Shown here: positions 47,801 to 58,800 of the stretch, one piece after another | Numbering within the stretch: the first letter of the stretch is position 1 | Layout of the letters: each line of letters starts with the position of its first letter | The notes under the pieces: generated by a model | Database searches by the model: none | Seen by the model: only the letters and a program-made list of their open reading frames with translations | Told to the model about the DNA's origin: nothing | Translations under genes and position numbers: made by a program | Assembly: GCA_004369045.1 (NCBI GenBank) | Contig: ML213513.1 | Location: 598,968 to 662,967, forward strand | Origin: Heliocybe sulcata | Taxonomy: Eukaryota; Basidiomycota; Agaricomycetes; Gloeophyllales; Gloeophyllaceae | Reading direction: 5' to 3' | Length of the DNA stretch: 64,000 bases

Positions 47801-47999
47801 GCGTCGGCGAGAGGTATCCCGAAGTGAAGATGCAGGGCAGGAGGAGCGACCTGCTAAAAAGCCGAGAAAGGAAAAAGGGCCCAAGTCAAGCGACAAGGAC
47901 GAGTCGCCGAAGAAAGCGAGCAAGGCTCCCAATCCAGTGGGATCCCTCATTGGTAAAAAGCGGAAACAGCGGAAGTTGGCGAAGAAAGGTCGCTCGTAG
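44831..47999 (+). CDS. NOP4: NOP4/RBM28-like nucleolar RNA-binding protein
   Basis: Eight exons (44831-44892, 44946-45192, 45243-45483, 45539-46427, 46492-46657, 46723-46930, 46988-47724, 47781-47999) give 922 residues. RNA-recognition motifs are recognisable by their RNP2 strands: STLFISNLPY near residue 21, RTIVISGLP near 138, RLIVRNLPFNV near 245, TTLFIRNVPY near 461, and a divergent one near 645. A highly acidic Asp/Glu/Ser stretch lies before the fourth, and the C-terminus is very basic (GKKRKQRKLAKKGRS), typical of nucleolar proteins. In yeast Nop4 is needed for 27S pre-rRNA processing and 60S subunit assembly. The frame stays open past intron 7, giving a misleading longer ORF; the splice 47725-47780 restores the basic tail. 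Confidence 0.87.
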
Positions 48000-48291
48000 T
48001 TCCCTCTTTGCAATTCGCTGTACGCACCTTTGCATATCGCGGCCCTTGTCATTGCTTCTGCCGAGGAAAAAGTATGAATTGTGAAGGGTATCGATGTGAT
48101 CGCGGAATACGTGGAGTTATTGTTCTGTACTCCTACATATCGTTATGCTGGAGAACAAGTCCGGGGTATAAGGTCTCGTGAAGGAATGCCGATACATGAT
48201 TAAAAGACGCTACATTTTCTGGGTCATAGAGTTCATGTAAGGATCGTACCGATTCGTGCTGGGGCGTGGGGTCGAGGGCTGGGGCGAGCGT

Positions 48292-49428
48292 CTATCGCGT
48301 AGGCGACGTCGTCTGGTCGATACTGAACTTCTTCTTCGCCGCCCAGATCTTCCCGACGAGGATGCGTTTCGGGATGGTAACCTTCTTTCCCATGACCTTC
48401 GCCCCGAACACGAGGAGCGCGGCCACGACGTCCTCGCGCTGGTCGTAGAAGACCGCGTGGCTTCCCCCGGGTACACTGATGTCCGTGAGCTTGGGGAAGT
48501 GAGGCTTCATCTCGCGGACGACGGCTTGGCCGTCGACGAAGGGGTCGTCCGCGCCGCATATGCAGAGGAGGGGGAGCCCCTTCTGGCCCTCGTTGAACAT
48601 GGGCTGGGGGTCTTGTGCGCGGGTAAAGACGAACTCGGTCACGGAGGGCGGCTGGAGGGCCGCCATGCCCACCCACGACGTTTTCACAGCGAAGGGCACG
48701 CGCTCGGGGTTGCCGAAGCAGGAGTCGATGAAGGAGGTGAGGAGGGTTTTGACTTGGGTGATGTTGGATTCGGAGGAAGGCAGGAGGTGGGGGATGATGG
48801 AGAGGATCGTGGATTTCCCGACGGATTGCATGACGGGCCCGATGTAAGGGAGGGCGGAGATGAAGACTGCACCCGCTATTGGACACGGGCGTAGATGTGC
48901 ACATATGTCGGCAACGACCGTGGCTGCGAAATAAGAGTTCGGGTAAGACTTCGACTAACTGAAGATAGGGGTTAAACGTACCACCGAGACTCCTGCAAAA
49001 TTGACAGAGGTCAATTACTTTCAAGTATATCTGCGTAGACGTCAACTTACCAACCGACGAAGACTGGCTTGATGAGATTAAAAGCTGTCGCTACTGCTGC
49101 AAAATCGCTGGCGTAAAGATGTGATTCATATCCTTCCATCGTCTCCGGCTTATCGCTCCTGCCGTGACCCCGCATGTCATATCTCACCTGCAAAGGCGCG
49201 GAGCGGTGTTACCACACGAAAAAGCAGCAATGTATACAGTGCTCGACGTACAAGATAGAAGTTGGCCAAAAGGCGTTCATCCGTGAAAAGATCGTCAAAA
49301 ATAGCTGAACTGAGCGAGACGCCATGGGTGAACACAAGAGAAGGCTTGTTAAAGTCGCCGACAGCTTCGGCGTATATCCTGGCGCCGTCCGAGGACCTCA
49401 AATACTTGATTGAAGGAGCGAACGACAT
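48292..49428 (-). CDS. Alpha/beta hydrolase
   Basis: Four exons (49428-49252, 49187-49051, 48992-48982, 48923-48292) encode 318 residues. The fold's landmarks are all present: the oxyanion loop FTHGVSLSS, YDMRGHGRSDKP, the nucleophile elbow GWSLGA (Ser106), the acid in CICGADDPFVDG, and the catalytic His in GGSHAVFYDQRE. The family covers esterases, epoxide hydrolases and related enzymes; the substrate is unknown. No signal peptide is visible, so the protein is probably cytosolic. Exon 3 has only 11 nt and encodes the elbow around the nucleophile. The gene converges on NOP4, with 292 bases between stops. Confidence 0.93.
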
Positions 49429-51181
49429 GGCTGAGGCCCGAATGACGGCGAGCAGTAGAGTGACGGAACTGAAGCTTGAAGTCGAGGGTGGTTCTTGATG
49501 GTACAAAAGATACCGGGAAAATATTCATCGGGACCGCTAAGATTACCTAGGAAACCGACCTATCGTAGCGAAGAAGTAGAAGATCTGAAGATTGGATACA
49601 GTTCCAGGCACTGGAGGCGGCGGAAGTCGTCCCCATATCTGTAATACCAGGTTCAAGCTTAGCACTTTGTAGGCGCCTGCAGCAGTGGAACTGTTTGTTC
49701 TCCACCCAGTGGGATCCTGGGTCGCCAGTAGTGGTCGCCAGGGATATAGCAGTCGTCTACGTAGCCGTTGAGGTAAGTCCCGGGCAACCGACTTGACTTC
49801 CGTGGCCTCGGCTTGGTACAAGCGAGACGAGAATGCACAGGCACCGTGCCTTCTAGTCTTCCGAGAGCCAATCAGACCCGCCGTAGCTCTTCCTGCGATC
49901 GCCAGTGGTCCTTCGCGGGAATCAGCAGATGTTTATTGTTACCGTAGGGTAGATTCTGTCCTCGCGGGAGTATGTAAGGCGGAACTAGGGACGCACGGGC
50001 TGAAACATACCAACGTATATATCCTCTCTGAGCGCGGCGTGTTGGTCGCCGCGTCGCAGAGGAAAGCTCTCAGCAACCGGCTTTGAACTCGATATTGCTA
50101 TTTTTGGTCTAGTCGTTCTGGGGCCGGAGAATTTTGGGAAAAAACAAATTCGAGTATCGGCGCTCCGATGCCTGACGCAGCTTGTTTGGGTCTCCTCCGA
50201 CTGCGTCCGCGAAAAGGACAGGGCTTAATCTTGTCAATTTTGCTCAGCCAACGTCGAGCGAACCTTCAGCTTGTGTCGTTTCGTGCAACGGTGGAGAGCA
50301 GTTCTTCGACGGAGGTCGCGCCTGGTTCTCGGTACCATGAAGGGAAGTCGAAAGTGTCGAAACAGGTCGCCGTCAGTGACTCCCCAGATGCAAACGGCCC
50401 TGAGAGCTCTGGCATACATATGCACTCATGAAGCCCGTTCTGTGTGACTCGACTTGGTGGTCATGCCATCGGTGTCTCCTTGCTGGGCTCTGGCACTGGA
50501 AGAAGGCGAACTAGAGGATACGTCCACGAATTCTAGGAATGCACCAGCTCACGAGGCGATGAAAGCGCTCAAACCACCTCGCAGCACTTCCTTTCCTGTG
50601 CAACATATTTTCGGTATCCTGACATGCGTCGTGTCCGTTGCTGCTGCAGATCTGACAATCCGGTTTGCAGACCAGCTGGTACAGGGCGAGATCGTCTTCG
50701 AGAGCCTGTATCATCGAAGTGAGTACCAGCTAAGCTACAGACGCTTTGCTGAATCCAGGCCGCATGGCAGAGAACATTTGGTCCGAACAAAAGCAGTGTC
50801 ACCTGATTGATTCTATGTTTCGAAATATACATGTACCGGCTCTAGTCTTTAGTATGAGCCCTTTACGTCTGCTCTACTGCGAGACGCGGTGTTATTGACA
50901 TTGAGACAGCCGTAGATGTTGATCAGGAAGGCAACGAAACTAGGACATGTGTCGATGGCAAACAACGGCTCATGGCACTTTGCAAGTAAGCATGCCTCCC
51001 TGTGATCTTTAAGGTAAAGTCTCAAGTTCGCATCGACATCTTGACCTGTCGGTAGCTTCATGAATGGACATGTGCGTGTTTCACGATGTCAGTATTAATA
51101 CTACGGTGTTCCATACTGACTTTACTGCTTGTCAGATTCCATGTATGCTAGCCTCTTTATATCCCGGTTACCTCCTTGCTC
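49429..51181. other. Intergenic region of 1.75 kb
   Basis: This gap lies between the divergent hydrolase and KOW-like genes. Several short open frames occur on both strands but none has splice support or motifs. It may hide an unseen 5' exon of the KOW-like gene near 51080-51180. Confidence 0.4.
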
Positions 51182-52896
51182 ATGATAACCTTGGCCCCTT
51201 TTTTAGATGTTGATCCGTATGTGATGCAAACATCTTATGTCATGTACGTTAACACGAGTCATAACGTAGCACTACTCACGAGAAACTTTGGTACAAGACC
51301 GATGAGGAAGAGCCACATCGCAAGCTTTTGGCCGAGAAATTCCAGCGGAGGTTCGCCATCAAGCAACTTCCATGCGTCGAGTATCAAGATATATGCGCTG
51401 CTGATGAAATTATGATGTTCGAGGTAGCTTATTCTACGAACTTTGTCCGCTCAACGCATCTAACCCATGACACAGCGCCTCCAGTCGGGCACCTCTATAT
51501 CGTACGCAGGTTCGTGCCGCAGATGGCATAAACTATTTTCAACATTCCTGACTCGGCCTGGCTTCTAGAAAAACTGCAACTGACCACCAGCCCACGTGCG
51601 ACACTAGTCCGGGAGTTAGTACAAGAATACATGACAGCTACGAACTGGCTCGCGGACAACTGCAGCAACTGGGACGCCGCAAGGGGTGGCCCCTTCAAAT
51701 GCGTCGCTCAGATGCTGTACCACATCGAAACGTACCCCGCGCCAGATCGCATAGTCACGTCCTTCGAGCTCGAGAGATGGCTCCGAGCCGACCAACACCC
51801 CTCACCCACCTTCCACGCGTATGTTACCGAGACGTTCCGCAACCTCCGGAACCTTGGTGCCCACGATATGCTTCGAGCGCGCCTTGTCTCTCAGAAGTGG
51901 TCGCTCGCGGAGTTAGTTGTGGTCGTCCTCGCTGTTGCGGTCTTCGGCCGCAGGATGCATCTCGAAGATGTCGTAGACGTCGTTCGGGATATGAGGCAGC
52001 GGGGTGTGGGTAAGGAGGGAGCGCAGATTGGGACCATGCTGCAGGTCATCAAAAATGTGGATACTAGGGTGTCTGATGTTCATGCAGGTCTGGAGGAGAT
52101 GGCGCCAGTACGTGCTGCCCATACCACCCGGGTGACGAGTCGGCCGAGGAGAGGTCTGGGCGGCTCTGCCCCACGCCGTATCATTCCACCGGACTGTCTC
52201 ATCCCCTCCGCTGGACACACAGTGGTGCCCGCTACGTTGACCGTCCCTCCTGAGGGGAACGCCCTTGATGATGTGCATCAGGACAGTCACGCGGGCGGTA
52301 CGCAACCCCGCCAGGACCTAGCACCTCTGTCGCTCGTCGTTCCATGCGCTCCTTCACTGTCTGAGGCGCCGTCGGCGCGTGAGGCATCTCCACAGCTGCG
52401 GTGGTCGCCTGACACCGTCCCGTCCACCCTGACCGACTTGCTGCCTCATGCGGTCGCTCAGGAGCAGACTGTGTGCTTAGCTGTGCAAGAGGCTTCGACG
52501 CGTTTCAACAGCTCCCTCATGGCAATGATCAAGGGTACCCTGGGAGATACCGGACCACCTCGCTGGGCGAATGGAGATTACGAAGGCCAGCTTGGCTTCG
52601 TAATGGCTCCGCCCTCATTATCAGACGCCACCATCGAGCGTACTGTCTGCATCGAACTCGTGAAACCCGGTCCGAACCAGGAACTGCAAGTCGCGGTTCC
52701 GACTGAGTACCTAGCACTCTTGAAGCCGAAGCAGAAATCCAAGGCTATTGCTCTCTCCGGGCAGCACAAAGGTACCCTACTTACAGTTTTGGAACAGTCA
52801 GACGATGGTCGGTGGATTTGCAGGTCGTCCAGCGGTGAATCTCTGATGTTACCCGAGGAGCATCTGGGTCTTTGCCTCGACAGGCAGGTACAATGA
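51182..52896 (+). CDS. Orphan protein with C-terminal KOW-like segment
   Basis: Four exons (51182-51216, 51270-51423, 51476-51509, 51569-52896) give 516 residues. The N-terminal half is mixed helical and charged (THEKLWYKTDEEEPHRKLLA, then RATLVRELVQEYMTATNWLA) and is followed by a long Pro/Ser/Thr-rich linker. The C-terminal ~60 residues (KSKAIALSGQHKGTLLTVLE, then DDGRWICRSSSGESLMLPEE) resemble a KOW motif as in Spt5-type proteins, which bind RNA or polymerase. That resemblance is moderate. The ATG used is weakly supported, and an upstream exon is possible because an acceptor-like TTTTTTAG directly precedes ATGTTGATCC. The stop codon lies 106 bases from that of the converging membrane-protein gene. 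Confidence 0.55.
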
Positions 52897-53002
52897 TAGG
52901 TATAACCGCACTAAGTATCGGAGATGGCACCGCAATCTCAGTACGAACAAAATGTCCAAATAGACGCGAAAGTTACTGTACAGTAACACAGTGAAATAAG
53001 TG

Positions 53003-54688
53003 TCAAGGCTGGTTTGCCTTCAGTCTGAGGGGCTCTAGCCGTTGAGATACGCTCTGTGGATAATCGCCGCCGGCTGGGCCGGAAGTCGGAGACCAAGCAG
53101 TATCACGGTGTATCGAAGGGTCCTCTTCAGAATATTCAGGCGCGAGACCGAGAGGATCCATAAGTGGCGCAGAGTGAGGGTTCGGAAGCACGAAGTTATA
53201 ATGAGCCAGGTCGGTTTCTCGCGTGGGCGAGAATGCAGATTCTCGCCCACCTTTGTACGCGGGAGGCTCGATGAGCGGGGCTGTCCTGGGCATTCTCTGG
53301 CGACGGCGGAGGAAGAGCCATAGGCCAGCAAGGATCAAACCTATGACTACGACCCCGGCAATAACGCCGCCGACTACAGCACCAGTATTGCTGTGCGAGA
53401 GTGCCAAGGTTAATGTATGCATGGGATCTCGGTGGGAAAAATATACTCACGTGGTACGTGCTGAGCTTATCGAGGTCGGGGTACTTGACGCAGTTTGGGC
53501 TGCGGCGGCACTCGGTCCTGTACCTGACACCGTGGACGAAGCGGCAATGCTGGAGTATTAGTTGTCAATATGCGCGTAGGATAGTTCAGGATTGGCGGAA
53601 GACGAACTTGGCATGGCCAGCGATCGCATAGTCGATCGCCAAGCAGCTCTGGTTTGTCGCCAGATTGGTGAGCGTCACGTTGTGTAGACCTACAGGAAGC
53701 CCGCTCGCGGCGTAGAGCATCGTGTCGGCGTAAAAGTATTGCTGGTATGCGTTCGCTACCAGTGAAACGCTCTGGCCGTCAAGCGATACAGAGTAAGAGG
53801 CCTGGCTTGGCCCTAAGACTCCATATATTTGCACGGAATCCCCTGTTATGAAGATGGTGTCACGTTCCCTTCGTAGCCGCGCGATGTCCCCTTACCCTGT
53901 CCAGAGATGAGCCATGGGGTGTGCAGAAAGAAAAGGCACTTACTTGGAAAGTGTATACGGCCGAAGCCTCGTTATCACAAGAGATGCTTAAAAAAAACTC
54001 GCTGAGCACTGCGGATCAGGATTTTCACGACACAACTTACTGTCCGGATGTTCCATTATACTCATTTTGATATGCCACGGTGTCGGACCAGCCGCTGCCT
54101 TGATATGCAAACGATGGATCTGTATCTTGCACGAGGGATGTTTGTATCGTTGCTGATGTACTGAAGGTGATCTATCCAAGGGTTATAAATCACACGTATG
54201 ATTGATAAGGTAGCAGTGCTCACATAGTCCAGATCCAGCCAGTTATGATTCCCGTCGACTGGATCGTTGCTCACGATGACTGTGTGGGATCCCTCCTCTA
54301 ACTCGCCCGACGAATACAGAGGACCCCAAACGCCAATCGAATTGTTGGTGGATCCGTTGAATGAGCCTTGCGAAGCGCCGTCTAAGGTAATATTGTAGAA
54401 TCCATGATTCGGCCGGTTAGCTCCATATAAGGTTACTGAAGTGCCGTTGAATGTGAAGGATGCGCTTGCAGCATCGGTGGTGGTTACAGTAAAGGTCCCT
54501 CCCATCGAATACCTCGAGCGACTGTCAGATACAGTGCATGCTGGCCGGGAGTTGACTGCTCACCTGGCATACTGCGCGTCCATCCCAGCATCAGCGGGAT
54601 CACTGGGGGTGCGGAATTGCCATGCACCAGGAGGTAAGTAGGTAATGAGCGGACTGGCATTGTCTATTAGGGTGGTCACGTTGGTCAT
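53003..54688 (-). CDS. Single-pass membrane protein with two beta-rich repeats
   Basis: Eight exons (54688-54564, 54512-54224, 54171-54041, 53986-53944, 53896-53896, 53842-53608, 53549-53451, 53390-53003) give 436 residues. The ectodomain has two related jelly-roll-like units: one with FTFNGTSVTLYGANRPNHGF and WLDLDYITFSTS, the next with YTFQGDSVQIYGVLGPSQAS and SCLAIDYAIAG. A Ser/Thr/Ala linker leads to one transmembrane helix (AVVGGVIAGVVVIGLILAGL), a basic stop RRRQR and a Pro-rich tail. This build is common in Agaricomycetes; function is unknown, though carbohydrate binding is often suspected. Exon 5 is a single nucleotide (53896): without it the frame breaks and the conserved Gly of FQGDS is lost. 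No classical signal peptide is visible. Confidence 0.8.
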
Positions 54689-55721
54689 GTTGTTTGAGTC
54701 GAACAGTATGCCTGGACCTCGCCTGGAGGTGGAGAGCTGACAGTGGGAAAGGGGATCGATACAACGTCTCTGCGTTATATGGTTCGTATCCTAGTCCACC
54801 AACTCAGCTGGTTCGCGATGTGATACGTCTGATATGTCAGTCAGCCTACGGGCGCTACGGCGCCTGGTCTTCTTATTGACGGTCCACTTGCTAATATTAG
54901 AAGGCTTGATCACTTCGGTTTGACATCATCATTGCACAGGTAGGCACCGGATATCTGCCAACCGTATCCTGTGCGCAGAGTATAAGTCGAAGCTGAGTCT
55001 TGCGCCCAAGTTTACTGACTCGGTAAGAAGACCATGGGACGTACCTCTCTGTGTAGAGCGTATGCTGGTGTGGATATTGGCGACATTGTTTATGGAGCAT
55101 CTGGGAATCCAGTGGGACCGAATCTGATTGCGATCTTTGTTGACAGTTGCGATCATATTCCGTTGTCCTGAGGCAATGAGCATTTTCCAGTTACGCTGGG
55201 ATAATCGGTATAAATAGCTTGCATCCGCCCCTGGCGCTACATTAGGAACACCAAGGACTCCCAGTCCCAGGATACACCACGCAAGAAAAACGCGTCCTGC
55301 CAGCCAACCGGGGGTGGAGTGGTAAAGTGCCACGGAAGCGTTAATGGCCACGGCCGGGTACAGACTGGAATAGGTCAGATTAGTATTGGGACGTGGCGGC
55401 AGGGCCATGGCTGAGTATCTTTTCGACCTTAAGAACGGAAACCGCCTGATGATGATCCATTTCGTGGCAACCTGTTCATGAAGAAGTTCTGAGCATTCGC
55501 AACCCAGCCACGTATCGCGAGCAGGTCCGGGAGCAGCGATCATCCGTAATGCGCATCGAGCTTTTGGCATCATGGAACATCGCAGAAGCTTGATCTTCAC
55601 GAACTTGGCCGGAGAGTTGGTGGTAGAGTTGCAAGGTGTAGTAGAATAGAGACTCCTCTGCATTCTGTTGAAGGATATTCATGCGATACCAGTGACAACA
55701 TATAGAACTTAAGCGCGTATT
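54689..55721. other. Intergenic, with one uncertain minus-strand ORF
   Basis: About 1 kb between the divergent membrane-protein and ORC5 genes. A minus-strand frame (55663-54929, 244 codons) contains one hydrophobic stretch (FLAWCILGLGVLGVPNVAPG) but no family motif and poor codon pattern elsewhere. I do not accept it as a gene, though part could be a remnant. Confidence 0.4.
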
Positions 55722-55743
55722 GTCACGGCGAAGCCGCCGTGAC
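55722..55743. repeat. Perfect 9-bp hairpin upstream of ORC5
   Basis: Arms GTCACGGCG (55722-55730) and CGCCGTGAC (55735-55743) are perfect inverted repeats around a four-base loop AAGC. The hairpin ends 128 bases before the ORC5 ATG. It could be a protein-binding palindrome in the promoter. Confidence 0.5.
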
Positions 55744-55755
55744 TTATGTACAGTA

Positions 55756-55761
55756 ACGCGT
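55756..55761 (+). promoter_or_regulatory. MCB-type ACGCGT site upstream of ORC5
   Basis: ACGCGT lies 111 bases upstream of the ORC5 ATG. This hexamer is the MluI cell-cycle box bound by the MBF complex at G1/S genes in yeasts. A related GCGCGT sits at 55714-55719. The motif is seen; periodic expression is an inference. Confidence 0.45.
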
Positions 55762-55871
55762 CGGAGCTTAGTCGGTGCTCGAAATTTACACATGCCCTTT
55801 CCTGCCACACGTTTCAGTTTCGTGCCACATTCTACTTTCACGACTGTATGCGCTAAGTCACTCCATTGGAA

Positions 55872-57622
55872 ATGGCGGACTTAGCGACTCTTTCTTCCTC
55901 TTACCCCTCACAAGGGACACTCATAGCAACGCTGCACGCGCTTCTGACCGCGACCCCGCCATCCTTCATGCACATTACAGACGCCCACTGTTCCCGTCTC
56001 ACTTCGTGCGCACTCAAGAGGCTTCTGGATGTTATTGCGCTTGAGTCAGATCACAAGACCGTGTATGCCTCCGCAAGCATAAGCGCTGTCGCAGCCTTCA
56101 CGCCCCGGATTTTGTTCGACAGCATTCTCAATGCTTTAGCGCGACACTCACCAACATGGGATGATGGTTGTGCAAATTGGAGCTGTACTGACGGAGCAAG
56201 ATATAATGAGAGCCTGGACAGTTTCATATGGGGTATTAAAGACGTGCACGACTATCTTCGTCGCAATCGCAACGACGCAGCGTCAGGACGAAGGAAAGGA
56301 AAGACCAAGGAAGATTACAGGGTGGAGGTCAGGATGGTTCTCTTGGTTGAGAGAGCGGAGAGATTATTGCCTGAGCTGATGGTCGCGCTAACACGGCTGG
56401 CCGAACTCGTGAGTGCCACAATAGACCTCCGCGCGTCCGACTGACCCCAAGCCTATGCTGTCACCGGTAGACACAAACGCCGTTAACGACCATCTTCACC
56501 TCATCCTTACCCTGGTACGACATAAAGCCCCCTCTAGGAGCCGCACCCGATCCGTACCACCTCTATGTTGACCCACCCAACCAGAAATGTCCGTCGGTAT
56601 CCTCTATATCCATTTCATTAGCTTATCGTGCACACAGCGACATTGCAAAATTTGTCTACTTCGCTTACCGAATATCTTCCGTCTGGCTCTCATTACAGTA
56701 TTCTCACAAGAATATCGAAAGAGAGCATCCAATCTCTCCAAGCACCCTATATTTCCGCGCTCCACTCCGTCTGCGGCCATTTTGTCTCTGATCCGGATGA
56801 GCTGACATACCTGAGCGCGACTCTGTGGCCCGCGTTCCTCGACGAACTGGCCCGGCTCGCGACAGAGGGCGGTGTAGACTACGAGGAAGAAGAGGGCGAG
56901 CTTGACATTACGGATGAACTGAAACTGCGACTTCTCAAGGCATTCTCGCCAAAGTTCCGAGAGGCCTTAGATGTGCTGTATCCCCGGCTCGGGTCAGCAC
57001 CCGCCTCCTCTTTATCTTCGCAAGTTCCGTCGAGGCTCAACTTGACGCGGACGGAGAAGTACATCCTGATCGCGTCGTACCTCGCCTCGACTAACCCCAC
57101 GAAGAGTGACATGCGAATGCTCTACCGGGGGTCAGAAGGTGGCCGGAGGAAACGGAGGAAGTCGAGTGTTTTAACGAGTTCAAGAAAGGGAAAGGATGGT
57201 GCGGCGATCAAGGTAAGATACTTCCCTTTCTTGCATTCTCACAACAATGTAACGTGGAACCTCGCAGGTACCGCAGCGCCTCCTGGGGCCAACGGCATTT
57301 CCGCTCGACCGGATGATGGCGATACTGGGAAATCTTATGGTCGAGCACGAGGAGGACCTGGATTTTGGCAATGAAGGCACGAGGGAGCGGGCTGCAGAAG
57401 TGGAGGTCGGACGAGCAGGGCTTTTAGGTGCCGTGAGTACTCTTCCGAGGCCCATCAATATCGCCTAATGCGCTGTGCTGGTAGATTACCACCCTGACAC
57501 AGGCGCACTTGTTAACGGGAACATGGCCAACGTACAAATGTGCCGTCGGGTACGAAGCCGTACTCGAGGTAGCACGAGATGTCGGGGTAAGCCTGGGAGA
57601 GAGGATCTGGGAGGCGCCTTGA
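55872..57622 (+). CDS. ORC5: Origin recognition complex subunit 5
   Basis: Exons 55872-56408, 56471 to about 56571, about 56627 to 57212, 57268-57432 and 57485-57622 are proposed; the second/third junction is the uncertain one (a donor near 56572 with an acceptor at 56626 keeps phase). Orc5 features include VAAFTPRILFDSILNALARH after the first strand-helix unit, LPELMVALTRLAEL, SLPWYDIKPPLGAAPDPYHL, ESIQSLQAPYISALHSVCGH, and near the end TRTEKYILIASYLASTNPTK, VPQRLLGPTAFPLDRMMAIL and YKCAVGYEAVLEVARDVG (winged-helix region). ORC binds replication origins and loads MCM helicase in the nucleus. The usual Walker A segment is replaced by ITDAHCSRLTS, so ATP binding by this subunit looks lost. Confidence 0.87.
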
Positions 57623-57949
57623 TTGCCAGACCCAGTCAATGTGATGATTGAGAATGCCACTGACAGAAATATCTACGTTTTTTACCCTCTACCTATGAGG
57701 AGGTAGTCCACTACATGGGTCCCGCAGCGGGATATATGTGGTGAACCCCATCTGCTTAAGGATAGGGTAGGCTGAGCCAAGATCTCTGAAGCATGGGCGC
57801 AACGGACACATACTATCCTTCTACTACTCAAATACGGGTCAATCCCGTAAAGAACGCGCACAGAATGAATTTTGGAGCCCATCCGCTGCATGCACAGTGG
57901 TTGCTACCTTGGTTTCCGCGGCGTGAGCATGGCCCGAAGACAACATTTA
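57623..57949. other. Intergenic downstream of ORC5
   Basis: About 330 bases between the ORC5 stop and the membrane-protein relic. I see no coding sequence, repeat or regulatory signal here beyond the expected ORC5 3' end. Confidence 0.4.
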
Positions 57950-58800
57950 TTGGTGGATAACTCGCCTTCAATAATGGTGGTGGCATTCTCAGTCGCTGCC
58001 ATTGGTCCGACGCCCAACAACCGGAATGTGAGTTATCCCTATATCTGGTTTACAGTTCCAGCTGACCCGATGACTCTGTGCATCTGATCATGACCAACAG
58101 ACCGCAGTCCGAGTGGAAGAGGATATACATGTCCGTTATGCTAACCTCTCCTGCTCCGTCTCACGGCTTTCCTAAGTACTTTATGGGTGGTACCTTCAGC
58201 TTGAGCGAGATATACGATGCTACCGCAAGTTTTCCCTTCACTGATGGTGTCCATCCGTGTATTAATCCGCGTGACAGGGCAAAACCATCCTTCCCATTCA
58301 CGGGGCAATCTTGCAATTCCTGGCTTAAGAGACAATGCCCGGATATACGGCATTCTAGGGCCTGGCCAGGGTCCGTATTCGGTGTCGCTCGATGGCGAAC
58401 TCATTTCAACAGATCAATCCGCGTATCAAGCATATTTCTACGTGAATACCAACTCTACATTGCCAGCGGACTTCCTGCAGGCCGCCATAACGCGACGCTT
58501 GCGAATATAGCGCTGAATAGCAGCTGTTTAGCCATCGACTATGCGATAGCTAGTCGGGCAGAGTGCATCTATGCTTCATCGCAGAACATATACCTCCGCT
58601 GATTATCACTACTTAGCAGGATCGTTGGCAACTCTGACCCTACCGGGATATCGCCGATTGTTGCCACCGCTTTGAGGTGATAATCAACTTAAGGCATGCA
58701 GCGACACCATTATTCATCGATCTTTTGGTGGCGTTGTTGCCGGTGCGATGCTGGCTCTAAGCGTAGTCGTGCTAGGTGTCTTCGTCCTTTCTCGCTGACG
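57950..58800 (+). pseudogene. Decayed copy of the two-repeat membrane protein
   Basis: Scattered pieces match the gene at 53003-54688 in order but in different frames. They are FMGGTFSLSEIYDATASFPF near 58180, ARIYGILGPGQGPYSVSLDG near 58340, SGLPAGRHNATLANIALNSS and CLAIDYAIAS near 58465-58555, and a membrane helix FGGVVAGAMLALSVVVLGVF near 58722-58790. The helix is followed immediately by a stop. Several frame changes separate the pieces and normal splice sites are missing, so this is a pseudogene. It lies on the opposite strand from the intact copy, with ORC5 between them. Confidence 0.72.

Noticed and set aside
47725-48084. Longer C-terminus of the NOP4-like protein by reading through intron 7
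   Set aside because: Read-through replaces the expected Lys/Arg-rich nucleolar tail with unrelated sequence; the GTGAGT...TTTAG splice restores it.
48256-48894. 212-codon plus-strand frame at the hydrolase locus
   Set aside because: It lies opposite the last hydrolase exon, whose GxSxG, Asp and His motifs are convincing; the antisense frame has no recognisable feature.
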